A stretch of DNA of 16,579 nucleotides from the NCBI GenBank assembly GCA_029865515.1, contig JAOUGQ010000039.1, forward strand, positions 1-16,579. Direction: 5' to 3'. Every line of letters begins with the position of its first letter. Position 1 is the first letter of the stretch. The position numbers and the translations under genes were made by a program. Source of the DNA: Nitrospirota bacterium (GTDB lineage Bacteria > Nitrospirota > Nitrospiria > Nitrospirales > UBA8639). The notes beneath the pieces are model-generated. The model saw only the letters and a list, made by a program, of their open reading frames with translations, had not been told where the DNA came from and did not search any database. Shown here one piece after another: positions 7,293-14,614 of this stretch.

Positions 7293-7354
7293 TTTTCATC
7301 CTTAGGAGAAATTGGGTTCCATTTTTATCATCTTTTAATACCAGGAGGTATGTG

Positions 7355-7891
7355 ATGGCTCAAGAAGAGGGTAAAAAAGAAAAAAAGGAAGTCGTTCCGG
7401 TTCAGAAAGGGGAAGTGGTGCGTCGGGGAGAAGTGGATCGGATGGTTGACCGTTTTGATCAAATGATGGCTGAAATGTGGGCGCGTCCTTTCTCAGGCCT
7501 ATTCCCTTCTTTTCCGAGTCTTTTGCGACCGTCCCGAGCATTGCTTGGGGAACCATTAACCTTACGGGTTCCTGCCGTCGACTTGTATGAGGGAAAAGAG
7601 GAAGTGGTCCTGAAGGCCGAAGTGCCCGGTCTCTCCAAAGAGGACATCAAGATTGATTTGACGGATTCCATGGTCACGATCTCGGGAGAAAAGAAAAAAG
7701 AGGAGGAGGTTAAAGAGGAAGCCTATACCTATTCCGAGCGGTCCTACGGGTCCTTTTCCAGGAGTTTGCAATTGCCTTGTGCCGTCAAAGCAGACAAAGC
7801 GAAGGCTACTTTTAAGAATGGAATTCTGGAAGTCAAACTGCCCAAGACCGAGGATGCCAAAAAGCGGCATGTCAGGGTAAAAATTGATTAG
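7355..7891 (+). CDS. Hsp20-family small heat-shock protein
   Basis: This 178-residue protein is a small heat-shock chaperone that holds unfolding proteins in the cytoplasm without ATP and forms large oligomers. Residues 1-70 are the variable N-terminal arm, unusually charged at first (GKKEKKEVV) and then rich in Phe and Pro (FSGLFPSFPSLLRP). The alpha-crystallin domain spans about 72-166, with AEVPGLSKEDIKID, the loop GSFSRSLQLP and the hallmark NGILEVKLPK at 155-164. The tail ends VRVKID, where VKI could act as a weak I-x-I anchor. ATG 7355 is chosen over GTG 7352 because AGGAGG at 7343-7348 is six bases away. It faces the CBS gene and precedes mlaC by 215 bases. Confidence 0.95.
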   Translation: MAQEEGKKEKKEVVPVQKGEVVRRGEVDRMVDRFDQMMAEMWARPFSGLFPSFPSLLRPSRALLGEPLTLRVPAVDLYEGKEEVVLKAEVPGLSKEDIKIDLTDSMVTISGEKKKEEEVKEEAYTYSERSYGSFSRSLQLPCAVKADKAKATFKNGILEVKLPKTEDAKKRHVRVKID

Positions 7892-8103
7892 GCTGAATGC
7901 CCTTCCTCTGCCCTAGTTCGAAAGGGTGAGAAACGGTTTGGCAAGGGGTCCGGTGGGGGCTTTGACCATGATAGGGGCGAAGCCCTCCTCTGGTGAGTGT
8001 CTATGTCGAAGCATAGCGAATAGGTCTTGGTTCAATGTTATAGTTTGGCCCTTTGGGGGTTCATGAATTGCTCTTTTACCCAACAAGCAACAGAAAGAGG
8101 TTT

Positions 8104-8157
8104 AGTGTGTTCGGACACTTACAGGTTTCCCCTGTAAGCACCAGATGTTTCCTGGTG
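8104..8157 (+). other. Three tandem stem-loops at the mlaC start
   Basis: AGTGT (8104-8108) pairs with ACACT (8115-8119); CTTACAGG (8118-8125) pairs perfectly with CCTGTAAG (8131-8138); CACCAG (8139-8144) pairs with CTGGTG (8152-8157). They lie almost end to end and cover both candidate GTG starts of mlaC (8107 and 8155). This could be a structured leader that limits translation, or chance structure in a coding 5' end. Confidence 0.4.
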
Positions 8158-8760
8158 AAGGCAATTTCTCTGCTCGCCGTTCTTGCTTTAGGAGGACTCA
8201 GTTTGGCGAGCCTGGTCATAGGGCTGGAAGCTCCAACCGTGGTGGTCAGAGGCACCATCGATGAGGTCCTCCGTCTGGTTACCGACGAAGGCCTCAAGAA
8301 GCCGGACCAAGAGGCTCATCGACGAAAACTGTTGGAAGAGACCATTGGGCAACATTTTGATTTTGAGGAAATGGCGAAACGATCCTTGGCGGCACATTGG
8401 AGAAACCGAAGTGAAGCGGAACATCGAGAGTTTGTGCAATTGTTCCAAGCCCTTCTTTCGAAAACGTATGCTGGGAAAATTGAAAATTATTCCGGTGAAA
8501 AGGTCGAGTATCTCAAGGAACGGCTCAGAGATTCTTATGCAGAAGTGCAAACCACGATTGTTTCGCAAAAAACAGAAATCTCTCTCGATTACCGGCTTTT
8601 ACTGAAGGATGGGAACTGGCTTGTGTACGATGTCGTGGTCGATGGAGTGAGTCTCGTGAAAAATTACCGGGTGCAATTCGATCGCATCATCCGGGATTCC
8701 TCGTACGAAGAGTTGGTGAAGACCTTGCGAGAAAAGTCCAGCGACCTTACCGCTCCCTGA
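8107..8760 (+). CDS. MlaC/Ttg2D-family periplasmic phospholipid-binding protein
   Basis: The 217-residue product matches the MlaC (toluene tolerance Ttg2D) family, which ferries phospholipids between outer-membrane MlaA and the inner-membrane MlaFEDB complex. Support comes from the N-terminal hydrophobic signal (about 19-42, AISLLAVLALGGLSLASLVIG), the family block FEEMAKRSLAAHWRNRSEAE near 94-113, and the later strand pattern SLDYRLLLKDGNWLVYDVVV and DGVSLVKNYRVQF. No ATG start exists. GTG 8107 is preferred because AAAGAGG ends six bases before it. GTG 8155 would give a shorter, cleaner signal peptide (201 residues) but lacks a ribosome site. No mlaEFD genes are adjacent. The stop lies 13 bases before MAT, so the two are probably co-transcribed. 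Confidence 0.88.
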   Translation: MFGHLQVSPVSTRCFLVKAISLLAVLALGGLSLASLVIGLEAPTVVVRGTIDEVLRLVTDEGLKKPDQEAHRRKLLEETIGQHFDFEEMAKRSLAAHWRNRSEAEHREFVQLFQALLSKTYAGKIENYSGEKVEYLKERLRDSYAEVQTTIVSQKTEISLDYRLLLKDGNWLVYDVVVDGVSLVKNYRVQFDRIIRDSSYEELVKTLREKSSDLTAP

Positions 8761-8773
8761 GGCATTCTTACTG

Positions 8774-9988
8774 ATGAAGACGCGCATTCTGATTCACCAG
8801 TCACCGGCTGTTCCGGTAGACGCGCAACCTCTGGAAATTGTCGAACGGAAAGGCAAGGGACATCCCGATACTATTTGTGATGCCATTGCTGAAGCGGTTT
8901 CCATTCAACTATCCAAGGCGTACCAGGATTCCTTCGGCCATATTCTGCACCATAATATCGATAAATGTTTGCTGGTGGCGGGCCAGGTGAAATTTCATCT
9001 GGGAGGCGGTCGGGTGACACACCCCATGCGCCTGATCCTGGGTGACCGTGCTTCCTTCGGCCACGCAAGAAAAAACATTCCCGTGTCCGACATCGCGATT
9101 GAGACGGCGCGAAGTTGGATCAAGAGCCATTTGCCCAATGTGAACCCCGATAGGCACATGAAGTATCAAATTGAGTTGCAACCCACCTCCGCCGAACTTG
9201 GGGCTATTTTTGAGCATGGCCCGGGTATGCTTCCCGCGAACGATACTTCAGCGGGGGTCGGCTATGCTCCGCTCACTCCCACCGAGCAATTGGTGGTGGA
9301 CGTTGAACACTATTTAAACGGGCCCCGGTTCAAGCGCACATTTCCCGAAACCGGTGAGGATGTCAAAGTCATGGCCGTTCGAATGGACCGGGCTCTGTCA
9401 CTGACGGTGGCCATGCCTTTTCTTGCCAAACGGATTGCCACCGAAAAAGCCTATTTTGCTTTGAAGACGAGGGTCCTGCAGAATGTGCAGCGCTTTATTC
9501 ATGAACAACCTCATCGCTGCAAACGGGTGGAAGTGGTTATGAATGCTCTTGATTCCCCTGGGCAAGGCCTGAAGGGCATGTATCTGACGCTGTTAGGAAC
9601 CTCTGCGGAGCAGGGAGATTCCGGACAGGTGGGACGGGGTAACCGGATCTGCGGGGTCATCGCCCTGAATCGACCGATGAGCGGGGAGGCGGCAGCCGGC
9701 AAAAACCCCGTGAGCCATGTTGGAAAAATTTATAATGTGTGGGCTCGTGAACTCGCCCTGCGGGCGTATGCACAGATACCCGGAGTCCGTGATGCCACGG
9801 TGTGGATGGTCAGTAGGATCGGGGCACCGGTGAATCAACCATTGGTGGTGTCGGCTCAGGTTGGCGTGAACAAGGGATATTCATTGAAGCGAATATCCGG
9901 AGAGGCTCAAGAACTGATCAAGCACGAACTGGCTCAAATGGAAGGTTTTTGCGAGTCATTGGCCAAAGGGCAATTCGGAGTCTTTTGA
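8774..9988 (+). CDS. mat: Archaeal-type S-adenosylmethionine synthetase
   Basis: This 404-residue enzyme makes S-adenosylmethionine from methionine and ATP in the cytoplasm. It belongs to the archaeal-type MAT family (COG1812), not the usual bacterial MetK. Family blocks visible are ERKGKGHPDTICDAIAEA (24-41), ANDTSAGVGYAP (155-166), GDSGQVGRGNRICG (281-294), and AAAGKNPVSHVGKIYN (306-321). The length agrees with archaeal enzymes of about 400 residues. All blocks are intact, so it should be active. It begins 13 bases after mlaC and is probably in its operon; TGAGG at the mlaC stop is a weak ribosome site. No SAM riboswitch fits before it. A SAM-using methyltransferase lies downstream on the same strand. 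Whether the genome also has metK cannot be seen here. Confidence 0.93.
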   Translation: MKTRILIHQSPAVPVDAQPLEIVERKGKGHPDTICDAIAEAVSIQLSKAYQDSFGHILHHNIDKCLLVAGQVKFHLGGGRVTHPMRLILGDRASFGHARKNIPVSDIAIETARSWIKSHLPNVNPDRHMKYQIELQPTSAELGAIFEHGPGMLPANDTSAGVGYAPLTPTEQLVVDVEHYLNGPRFKRTFPETGEDVKVMAVRMDRALSLTVAMPFLAKRIATEKAYFALKTRVLQNVQRFIHEQPHRCKRVEVVMNALDSPGQGLKGMYLTLLGTSAEQGDSGQVGRGNRICGVIALNRPMSGEAAAGKNPVSHVGKIYNVWARELALRAYAQIPGVRDATVWMVSRIGAPVNQPLVVSAQVGVNKGYSLKRISGEAQELIKHELAQMEGFCESLAKGQFGVF

Positions 9989-9997
9989 GCGGAGTTA

Positions 9998-10105
9998 TTG
10001 AAAAAGTCCGTCAGCGGCGTTCTCGGCCCTTTGTCGTGCTCACGTACTTAATGTACGCTCCGCTCGCCAAAATGCCTGCGGCCTTACTGGACGGATCTTT
10101 TTGAA
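9998..10105. repeat. MITE-like long inverted repeat, family C
   Basis: The left arm TTGAAAAAGTCCGTCAG matches the reverse complement of the right arm, which reads TTCAAAAAGATCCGTCCAG, with one mismatch and two single-base gaps. The centre carries the palindrome CGTACTTAATGTACG (10043-10057). The element starts nine bases after the MAT stop, so its folded RNA could also end or protect that transcript. From memory, similar sequences recur in Nitrospira-type genomes; no second copy is in this window. Confidence 0.7.
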
Positions 10106-10211
10106 CGGCTCAGCGAGTAGGGGAATCATTGAAGAGAGTGTGAGATTTTCTTTTCTGTTATTCCGGTCCGTCATGTCCGCAAGTTTTTAGAAGGTATTCA
10201 TCCTTCGCTTT

Positions 10212-10293
10212 TGTCATCCCCGCCGGTGGTTAGCGGGGAACCATCTGAAATACAACCAGGATGGATGCCCGATAACACATGTCGGGAATGACG
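10212..10293. repeat. Dispersed intergenic repeat family B, full-length copy
   Basis: TGTCATCCCCGC at the left and GGGAATGACG at the right form terminal inverted repeats. The left end has its own small hairpin (CCCGC with GCGGG), and the right half (10261-10286) matches 7063-7088. Partial copies at 1327-1355 and 7062-7090 correspond to its left and right halves. Confidence 0.75.
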
Positions 10294-10417
10294 TCGATGC
10301 TGATGATGATTACCGATGCCTAATGTCGGGCATGCAAAGAGAGAGTCCGTATCATAGTGGTGCTCGTTCGGTGTGGTCCTATCATGAGGGGCTAGTAGAT
10401 GACCTACAGGTTTTTCA

Positions 10418-11794
10418 TTGGACAAGAACTTGACTGAGGATTCCCACAGGAAGAACGTGTCCCCGGAAAGTGCACGTCGGATTAGCGGGTTTACGGCCAC
10501 TTGTGTGCTGGTCAGCAGTGTAGTTGGCACCGGGATTTTCACCTCGACGGGTTTTATGGCCCGCGACATAGGAGATCCATGGGTGATTCTTCTCTTGTGG
10601 GGCGGGGGCGCGTTGCTGGCTCTCATGGGGGCCATGTGTTACAGCGAGCTGGGAGCGGCATTCCCCTGGGTGGGGGGAGACTATGTGTATCTTCGTGAAG
10701 CCTATCACCCCTTTGCTGCGTTCCTGAGTGGTTGGGCTTCATTTACCGTCGGCTTTGGTGCGGCCATTGCCGCTGGTGCTATGGGGTTTGCCTCCTATGT
10801 GCTTCAACTTCTCCCAAGTGAAGTGGACATTACTCTTCAGGTAAAGGGGTTTGCCCTGGCATTGATTTGGAGTCTAACTGTGGTTCACGTGGCAGGGGTT
10901 GGTCCGGGCGGGTTTCTTCAACAGATTCTCACCGTCTTAAAAATTGGAGCGATTCTTCTACTCATAGTCGGGGCCTTCACCGTTGGAAATGGTGATTGGC
11001 AACATCTGGTCACAACCTCAAGGCAACCGGATGTTGGACCGGGAGCTCTGGTGGTGTCTTTTATTTTTGTGACGTATGCTTACTCAGGATGGAATGCCGC
11101 AGGATACATTGCCGGAGAAATCATTAACCCGACCCGTTCCATCCCACGAACGATGATAGGGGGAACCCTGCTGGTAGGCGCGTTATATGCGATTCTTAAC
11201 CTCGTTTATTTCTATGCGCTGCCCGTTCACACTCTGGCCACACCTCCGCTTATGCCTGTGGCGGAAAAAGCCGCAGTGGAAATGTTCGGTCCTCGGGCCG
11301 CTCATTTTGTGACCATCCTGTTGTGCATTTCAATCGCGGGTGCCGTCAGTGCGATGATATGGACCGGACCGCGGGTCTACTATGCGATGGCCCGCGACGG
11401 GTTCCTGCCGGGCTTCTTTTTGGACACCGAACACAGTCATGGCACCCCGGTCCGGTCTATTATTCTCCAAAGCCTGTGGGTGACTGTCTTAGTGCTTTCA
11501 GGATCCTTTGAGCAGTTGGTCGTGTATAGTGGACTGATTATCACTTTATTTACCGCGCTCACGGTTGGGGCCGTCATCGTTCTTCGGCAAAAGCGCCCGC
11601 AATTAGTCCGTCCCTATCAGGTACCATTCTATCCTGTGTTGCCGGTCTGTTATGTCCTCGTTGCCGGAGTGATCATGATTTTTCTCAGTGTGGAAAAACC
11701 GGCTGAAACATTCTGGGCCTGCTTGACCCTGAGTGCTGGGATTCCCCTGTACTTCCTTATGAGAAAAAATATTCGCCAATCCGGAGTCACATGA
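10418..11794 (+). CDS. APC-superfamily amino-acid permease
   Basis: The 458-residue protein is a multi-spanning inner-membrane transporter, probably with 12 helices, of the amino acid-polyamine-organocation superfamily. Markers are the substrate-site motif GTGIFTSTG (37-45) in helix 1, YSELGAAFPWVGGDYVYL (75-92), YAYSGWNAAGYIAGEI then INPTRSIPR (220-244) in and after helix 6, and GPRVYYAMARDGFLP (317-331). These fit the LAT/APA-like branch that moves amino acids by exchange or proton symport; the substrate cannot be deduced. The start is uncertain: TTG 10418 follows a weak CAGG, while GTG 10457, five bases after AGGA, would remove 13 hydrophilic residues. Its stop overlaps the methyltransferase start as ATGA, so the two are translationally coupled. 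Confidence 0.92.
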   Translation: MDKNLTEDSHRKNVSPESARRISGFTATCVLVSSVVGTGIFTSTGFMARDIGDPWVILLLWGGGALLALMGAMCYSELGAAFPWVGGDYVYLREAYHPFAAFLSGWASFTVGFGAAIAAGAMGFASYVLQLLPSEVDITLQVKGFALALIWSLTVVHVAGVGPGGFLQQILTVLKIGAILLLIVGAFTVGNGDWQHLVTTSRQPDVGPGALVVSFIFVTYAYSGWNAAGYIAGEIINPTRSIPRTMIGGTLLVGALYAILNLVYFYALPVHTLATPPLMPVAEKAAVEMFGPRAAHFVTILLCISIAGAVSAMIWTGPRVYYAMARDGFLPGFFLDTEHSHGTPVRSIILQSLWVTVLVLSGSFEQLVVYSGLIITLFTALTVGAVIVLRQKRPQLVRPYQVPFYPVLPVCYVLVAGVIMIFLSVEKPAETFWACLTLSAGIPLYFLMRKNIRQSGVT

Positions 11795-12570
11795 GAATCT
11801 CAATCAAAGAGAAAAGGGAGAATAATCCGCTTGCCTTCTTTGTGATAGTTATTGGAGTATGGTGTATCTTGTCAGGATGCGGAAATGAAAATCAGGCTAT
11901 GACGCAGGGAAACAATCACACACGACAGGCTGAACGGGACTGGATGGTGGATACCCAAATTGTGGCGGGGGGTGTTACCGATCAAGCGGTTGTCGCGGCC
12001 ATGCGGCGGGTTCCCCGGCACCGGTTTATGCCTGATTCAGATTCCGAGGATGCCTATGGAGATTTTCCTCTGCCAATCGGCTATGGGCAGACGATTTCAC
12101 AGCCCTTCATTGTGGCGTATATGACGCAAGCCCTTAAGCTGAAACCGGATGAGAAGGTGTTGGAAATAGGAACGGGGTCTGGCTATCAGGCCGCAATCCT
12201 GGCTGAATTCGTGTCCAAAGTGTTGACCATTGAAATAGTCGAGCCACTTGCCCGGAGAGCAGAAGAGACGCTGAGGGAACTTGGCTATAGCAATGTGATC
12301 GTACGGGCCGGTGATGGATATAAAGGCTGGCCGGACGAAAGCCCGTTTGATGCGATCATTCTGACGGCGGCGCCGAACCATATTCCCCCGCCATTGTTAG
12401 AGCAACTGGCAATTGGGGGACGCCTTATTCTTCCCGTCGGAGACTATCCGCAAAGTCTGGTGATGATCCGTCGCACGAAGGAGGGATACAAGGAAACTGA
12501 ATTATTGCCGGTGGCGTTTGTTCCGATGACAGGCCAAGCGTTGAAAGGTCCTCCTTCAAGCGAACCCTGA
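11791..12570 (+). CDS. pcm: Protein-L-isoaspartate O-methyltransferase with lipoprotein signal
   Basis: The 259-residue protein is a PCMT. It uses S-adenosylmethionine to methylate isoaspartyl residues formed by protein ageing, starting their repair. The catalytic body covers about 50-250: RRVPRHRFMP (72-81), PIGYGQTISQPF (95-106), the SAM motif VLEIGTGSGYQAA (123-135) and the acidic EIVEPL (148-153), then DAIILTAA. The N-terminus is unusual: a basic start, a hydrophobic stretch (14-27) and a lipobox LSGC with Cys30, then GNENQ. This predicts a lipid-anchored, extracytoplasmic enzyme, whereas typical PCMT (about 210 residues) is cytoplasmic. No Asp follows the Cys, so outer-membrane sorting is possible. 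No internal ATG with a good ribosome site yields a clean cytoplasmic form, although Met37 and Met52 exist. Its start overlaps the permease stop by four bases. Confidence 0.93.
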   Translation: MRISIKEKRENNPLAFFVIVIGVWCILSGCGNENQAMTQGNNHTRQAERDWMVDTQIVAGGVTDQAVVAAMRRVPRHRFMPDSDSEDAYGDFPLPIGYGQTISQPFIVAYMTQALKLKPDEKVLEIGTGSGYQAAILAEFVSKVLTIEIVEPLARRAEETLRELGYSNVIVRAGDGYKGWPDESPFDAIILTAAPNHIPPPLLEQLAIGGRLILPVGDYPQSLVMIRRTKEGYKETELLPVAFVPMTGQALKGPPSSEP

Positions 12571-12598
12571 CACGCCATGTTGTCGTTGACCACACGAT

Positions 12599-14452
12599 TT
12601 ATTCATAGATAACCAATCCGCCGGGTGGGAGGGTGAGCACGACGGCTTTTCCATTTCTCGCCTCAACGGTCGTCTCCTGACCGATCTGCACCGCATTCGT
12701 TGAATACAAACAGGTGAGTGTGTGGGCGGCTTGATGCAGGCCGTCATCGATGGTCACCCAGGCGCTTCGGGGTGAAGCATAGTCGGTATTGATGGCCAGG
12801 AGAATTTCCTGGTCATTGAAAATCCGTGACCAGGGAATCACGGAGCGAATCCGGCCTCCCAGCATGCGCGGCAGTCCAAAGTCGATCCCGTTTCCGGAAA
12901 TTTCTCTCAAGTATTGTCGACCCCGCCGTAAAGCCAGCTTGTCACGACGGAGACCTAACATGATGGCAAGCTGCTGGTAGGCCGGACTCTCTTCATTGAA
13001 AAAATGCCGTTGACGGCTCTGAAAGGCGCCAAATTCTCCACCGAACATACACTCGCGGATAAATTGATCGCTCTCCCCGTGCCCGTCAAAATACTGTTCG
13101 CTGCCATAGTACATGCAGGGAATGCCCATGGTGAGCGCGTTCAGCGCGAGCACATTGAAGAGCCCGGCCGGCCCATCCGGATCCGCACAAAACCGGGCTT
13201 TGTGCGGTCCTTTTCTCACTTGATCATGATCGTCGAACAGGGTGATCACCCGATTGCGAAACCAGACGTGGGATTCTTTCTGAACCAGGATGGAATTACG
13301 GAATAACTGAAAATAATCCTCCGGGTTTCGGTAGCCCTTCACCAGGTATTCCATTTTGTCCGGGATGTCGTCGACGCCGAGTGCGGCGTCCAAGCCGGTA
13401 GTTTCTAATGTTTGAAAAGCCCGGGTTCGTCCTCCGGTAATTTCGCCAATGAGGTAAAAGTTTTCTTTGCCGATGGATTGGGCAAATTCGTGGATCACCG
13501 AGGCGAAGTACCGGCTCGCTCCCAGGTCCATATGCTTCACGGTATCAACCCGGTACCCATCGATGTCCGCAAAGGCCATCCAGAATTTGTACACCTCCGC
13601 CAGCGCTTTGAGGGCATTTGAGGGTTGATAGTGATCGACATCCCCGGAACCAAGTTGGATGTTTTTGAGGTCAAGGAAATCCCCCTCCAGAAATTCAGGC
13701 GAAAAATCCCAATTGGTGATGTGCCCCTTTCCGGTAAACACGCCGGGCTCTTGAAATTCTTGCGGCCAGACGGCTCCATGCGGCCAGGCGCTGGGATGGA
13801 CGGCGAGGTCGAGAGGTTGGAAGGGGAGAGATGGATTTCCGGATTGATCATGAAATCCTTGGACATCATATGGCTGGCCATCCCAGCGCGGGTCCATGAA
13901 GGTCTGCCCGTCCCGTTCGGTCGGATAGCGGTTGGGGTGGTAGCGAAACACATCGCCCGTGTGGTTGAGAATAATATCAAGAATGACGTAGATGCCGTGC
14001 GCGTGCGCGGTCCGGACAAGTGTTCTGAGATCTTCTCTTTGCCCAAAATGCGAATCGACATCCAAAAAGTTTTGAATGCCATACCCATGATACGTTTCTT
14101 TAAACTTCACCTGCTTGAAAATGGGACTGATCCATATGGCGGTCACCCCGAGACGTTCAAGATATCCCAGTTTGGTCGTCAATCCGCGTAAGTTCCCTCC
14201 ACAAAACTTCTGCCCCGCCGCTCTCCAGCTGGATGCATCGGCATTGCCTCCATCGCTTGGTTGAAAGATCGGCGTGGAGCCACGCCGGACTATTTTCCCG
14301 TCATTGCTTCTGTATCCTTTTTCGTGGCCGTCAGAAAAACGATCGAGCAGTAAAAAGTATAAGACCTGATCCTCCCATGCTGCGGGAGAAGGAAAAAACT
14401 TCCGGTCACTGAGAGAGGACACGTTCACTTGTTGAAGACTTTTTTCTATCAC
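12599..14452 (-). CDS. GH13 alpha-amylase-family glycoside hydrolase or transferase
   Basis: This 617-residue enzyme acts on alpha-glucans. All four GH13 regions are present: DIILNH (159-164), GYRVDTVKH with nucleophile Asp303, GEITG with acid/base Glu337, and LFDDHD with His409 and Asp410. The TIM barrel spans about 25-490, with a long insertion after the first region (170-245), followed by a beta-rich C-terminal domain ending LTLPPGGLVIYE. There is no signal peptide, so it is probably cytoplasmic and may act on glycogen or maltodextrins. Hydrolase and transferase cannot be told apart by eye. The start is GTG 14452, supported by AGGGAG seven bases upstream. It is 162 bases after uspA on the same strand and convergent with the methyltransferase gene. 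Confidence 0.92.
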   Translation of the reverse strand: MIEKSLQQVNVSSLSDRKFFPSPAAWEDQVLYFLLLDRFSDGHEKGYRSNDGKIVRRGSTPIFQPSDGGNADASSWRAAGQKFCGGNLRGLTTKLGYLERLGVTAIWISPIFKQVKFKETYHGYGIQNFLDVDSHFGQREDLRTLVRTAHAHGIYVILDIILNHTGDVFRYHPNRYPTERDGQTFMDPRWDGQPYDVQGFHDQSGNPSLPFQPLDLAVHPSAWPHGAVWPQEFQEPGVFTGKGHITNWDFSPEFLEGDFLDLKNIQLGSGDVDHYQPSNALKALAEVYKFWMAFADIDGYRVDTVKHMDLGASRYFASVIHEFAQSIGKENFYLIGEITGGRTRAFQTLETTGLDAALGVDDIPDKMEYLVKGYRNPEDYFQLFRNSILVQKESHVWFRNRVITLFDDHDQVRKGPHKARFCADPDGPAGLFNVLALNALTMGIPCMYYGSEQYFDGHGESDQFIRECMFGGEFGAFQSRQRHFFNEESPAYQQLAIMLGLRRDKLALRRGRQYLREISGNGIDFGLPRMLGGRIRSVIPWSRIFNDQEILLAINTDYASPRSAWVTIDDGLHQAAHTLTCLYSTNAVQIGQETTVEARNGKAVVLTLPPGGLVIYE

Positions 14453-14614
14453 GAAAAACTCCCTGTATTAGTCACGGTGGCTATCTCGAATGATGGCTGA
14501 ATGTTGAGCGGTATTCCGATGGTATGTCTCAAGCAGTCGCTCAGTCATTTTTTGTGGTTGGAACCCTTGAAAGGGGTGCGGCTTTCTCAGTCCAGGTCTC
14601 TTGTGTGTGTGTCT

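Larger units (their letters stand above)
6568..7354. other. Long divergent intergenic region between CBS gene and hsp20
   Basis: This 787-base stretch contains no credible gene. It carries an inverted repeat with 8-base arms (GGTAAAAA 6824-6831, TTTTTACC 6844-6851), a perfect 17-bp palindrome (6968-6984), a family B half-repeat (7062-7090), a family A repeat (7120-7206) and a sigma-54-like promoter (7277-7292). The part from about 6740 to 6900 is markedly AT-rich. The density of dyads suggests promoters for both flanking genes. Confidence 0.6.
9989..10417. other. Repeat-rich gap between MAT and permease genes
   Basis: The 429 bases hold no credible gene. In order they contain a long imperfect inverted repeat (9998-10105), a vestige of family A (ATCCTTCGC near 10200-10208), a family B element (10212-10293), and a further degraded fragment, CCGATGCCTAATGTCGGGCATGC (about 10313-10335, split over two near-inverted parts). 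No confident promoter for the permease gene was found. Confidence 0.6.

Noticed and set aside
8761..8773. SAM riboswitch before the SAM synthetase gene
   Set aside because: Only 13 bases separate it from mlaC, and no riboswitch-like structure was recognised in the mlaC leader.
10198..10635. 145-codon minus-strand frame across the permease start
   Set aside because: It runs through repeat sequences and is antisense to a clear permease gene.
12571..12598. Bidirectional terminator between the convergent methyltransferase and amylase genes
   Set aside because: The 28-base gap shows no stable stem followed by a T-run on either strand.
13537..14191. Two 180-codon frames inside the amylase gene, one on each strand
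   Set aside because: Both are shadows of the GH13 gene, which has all catalytic motifs in its own frame.
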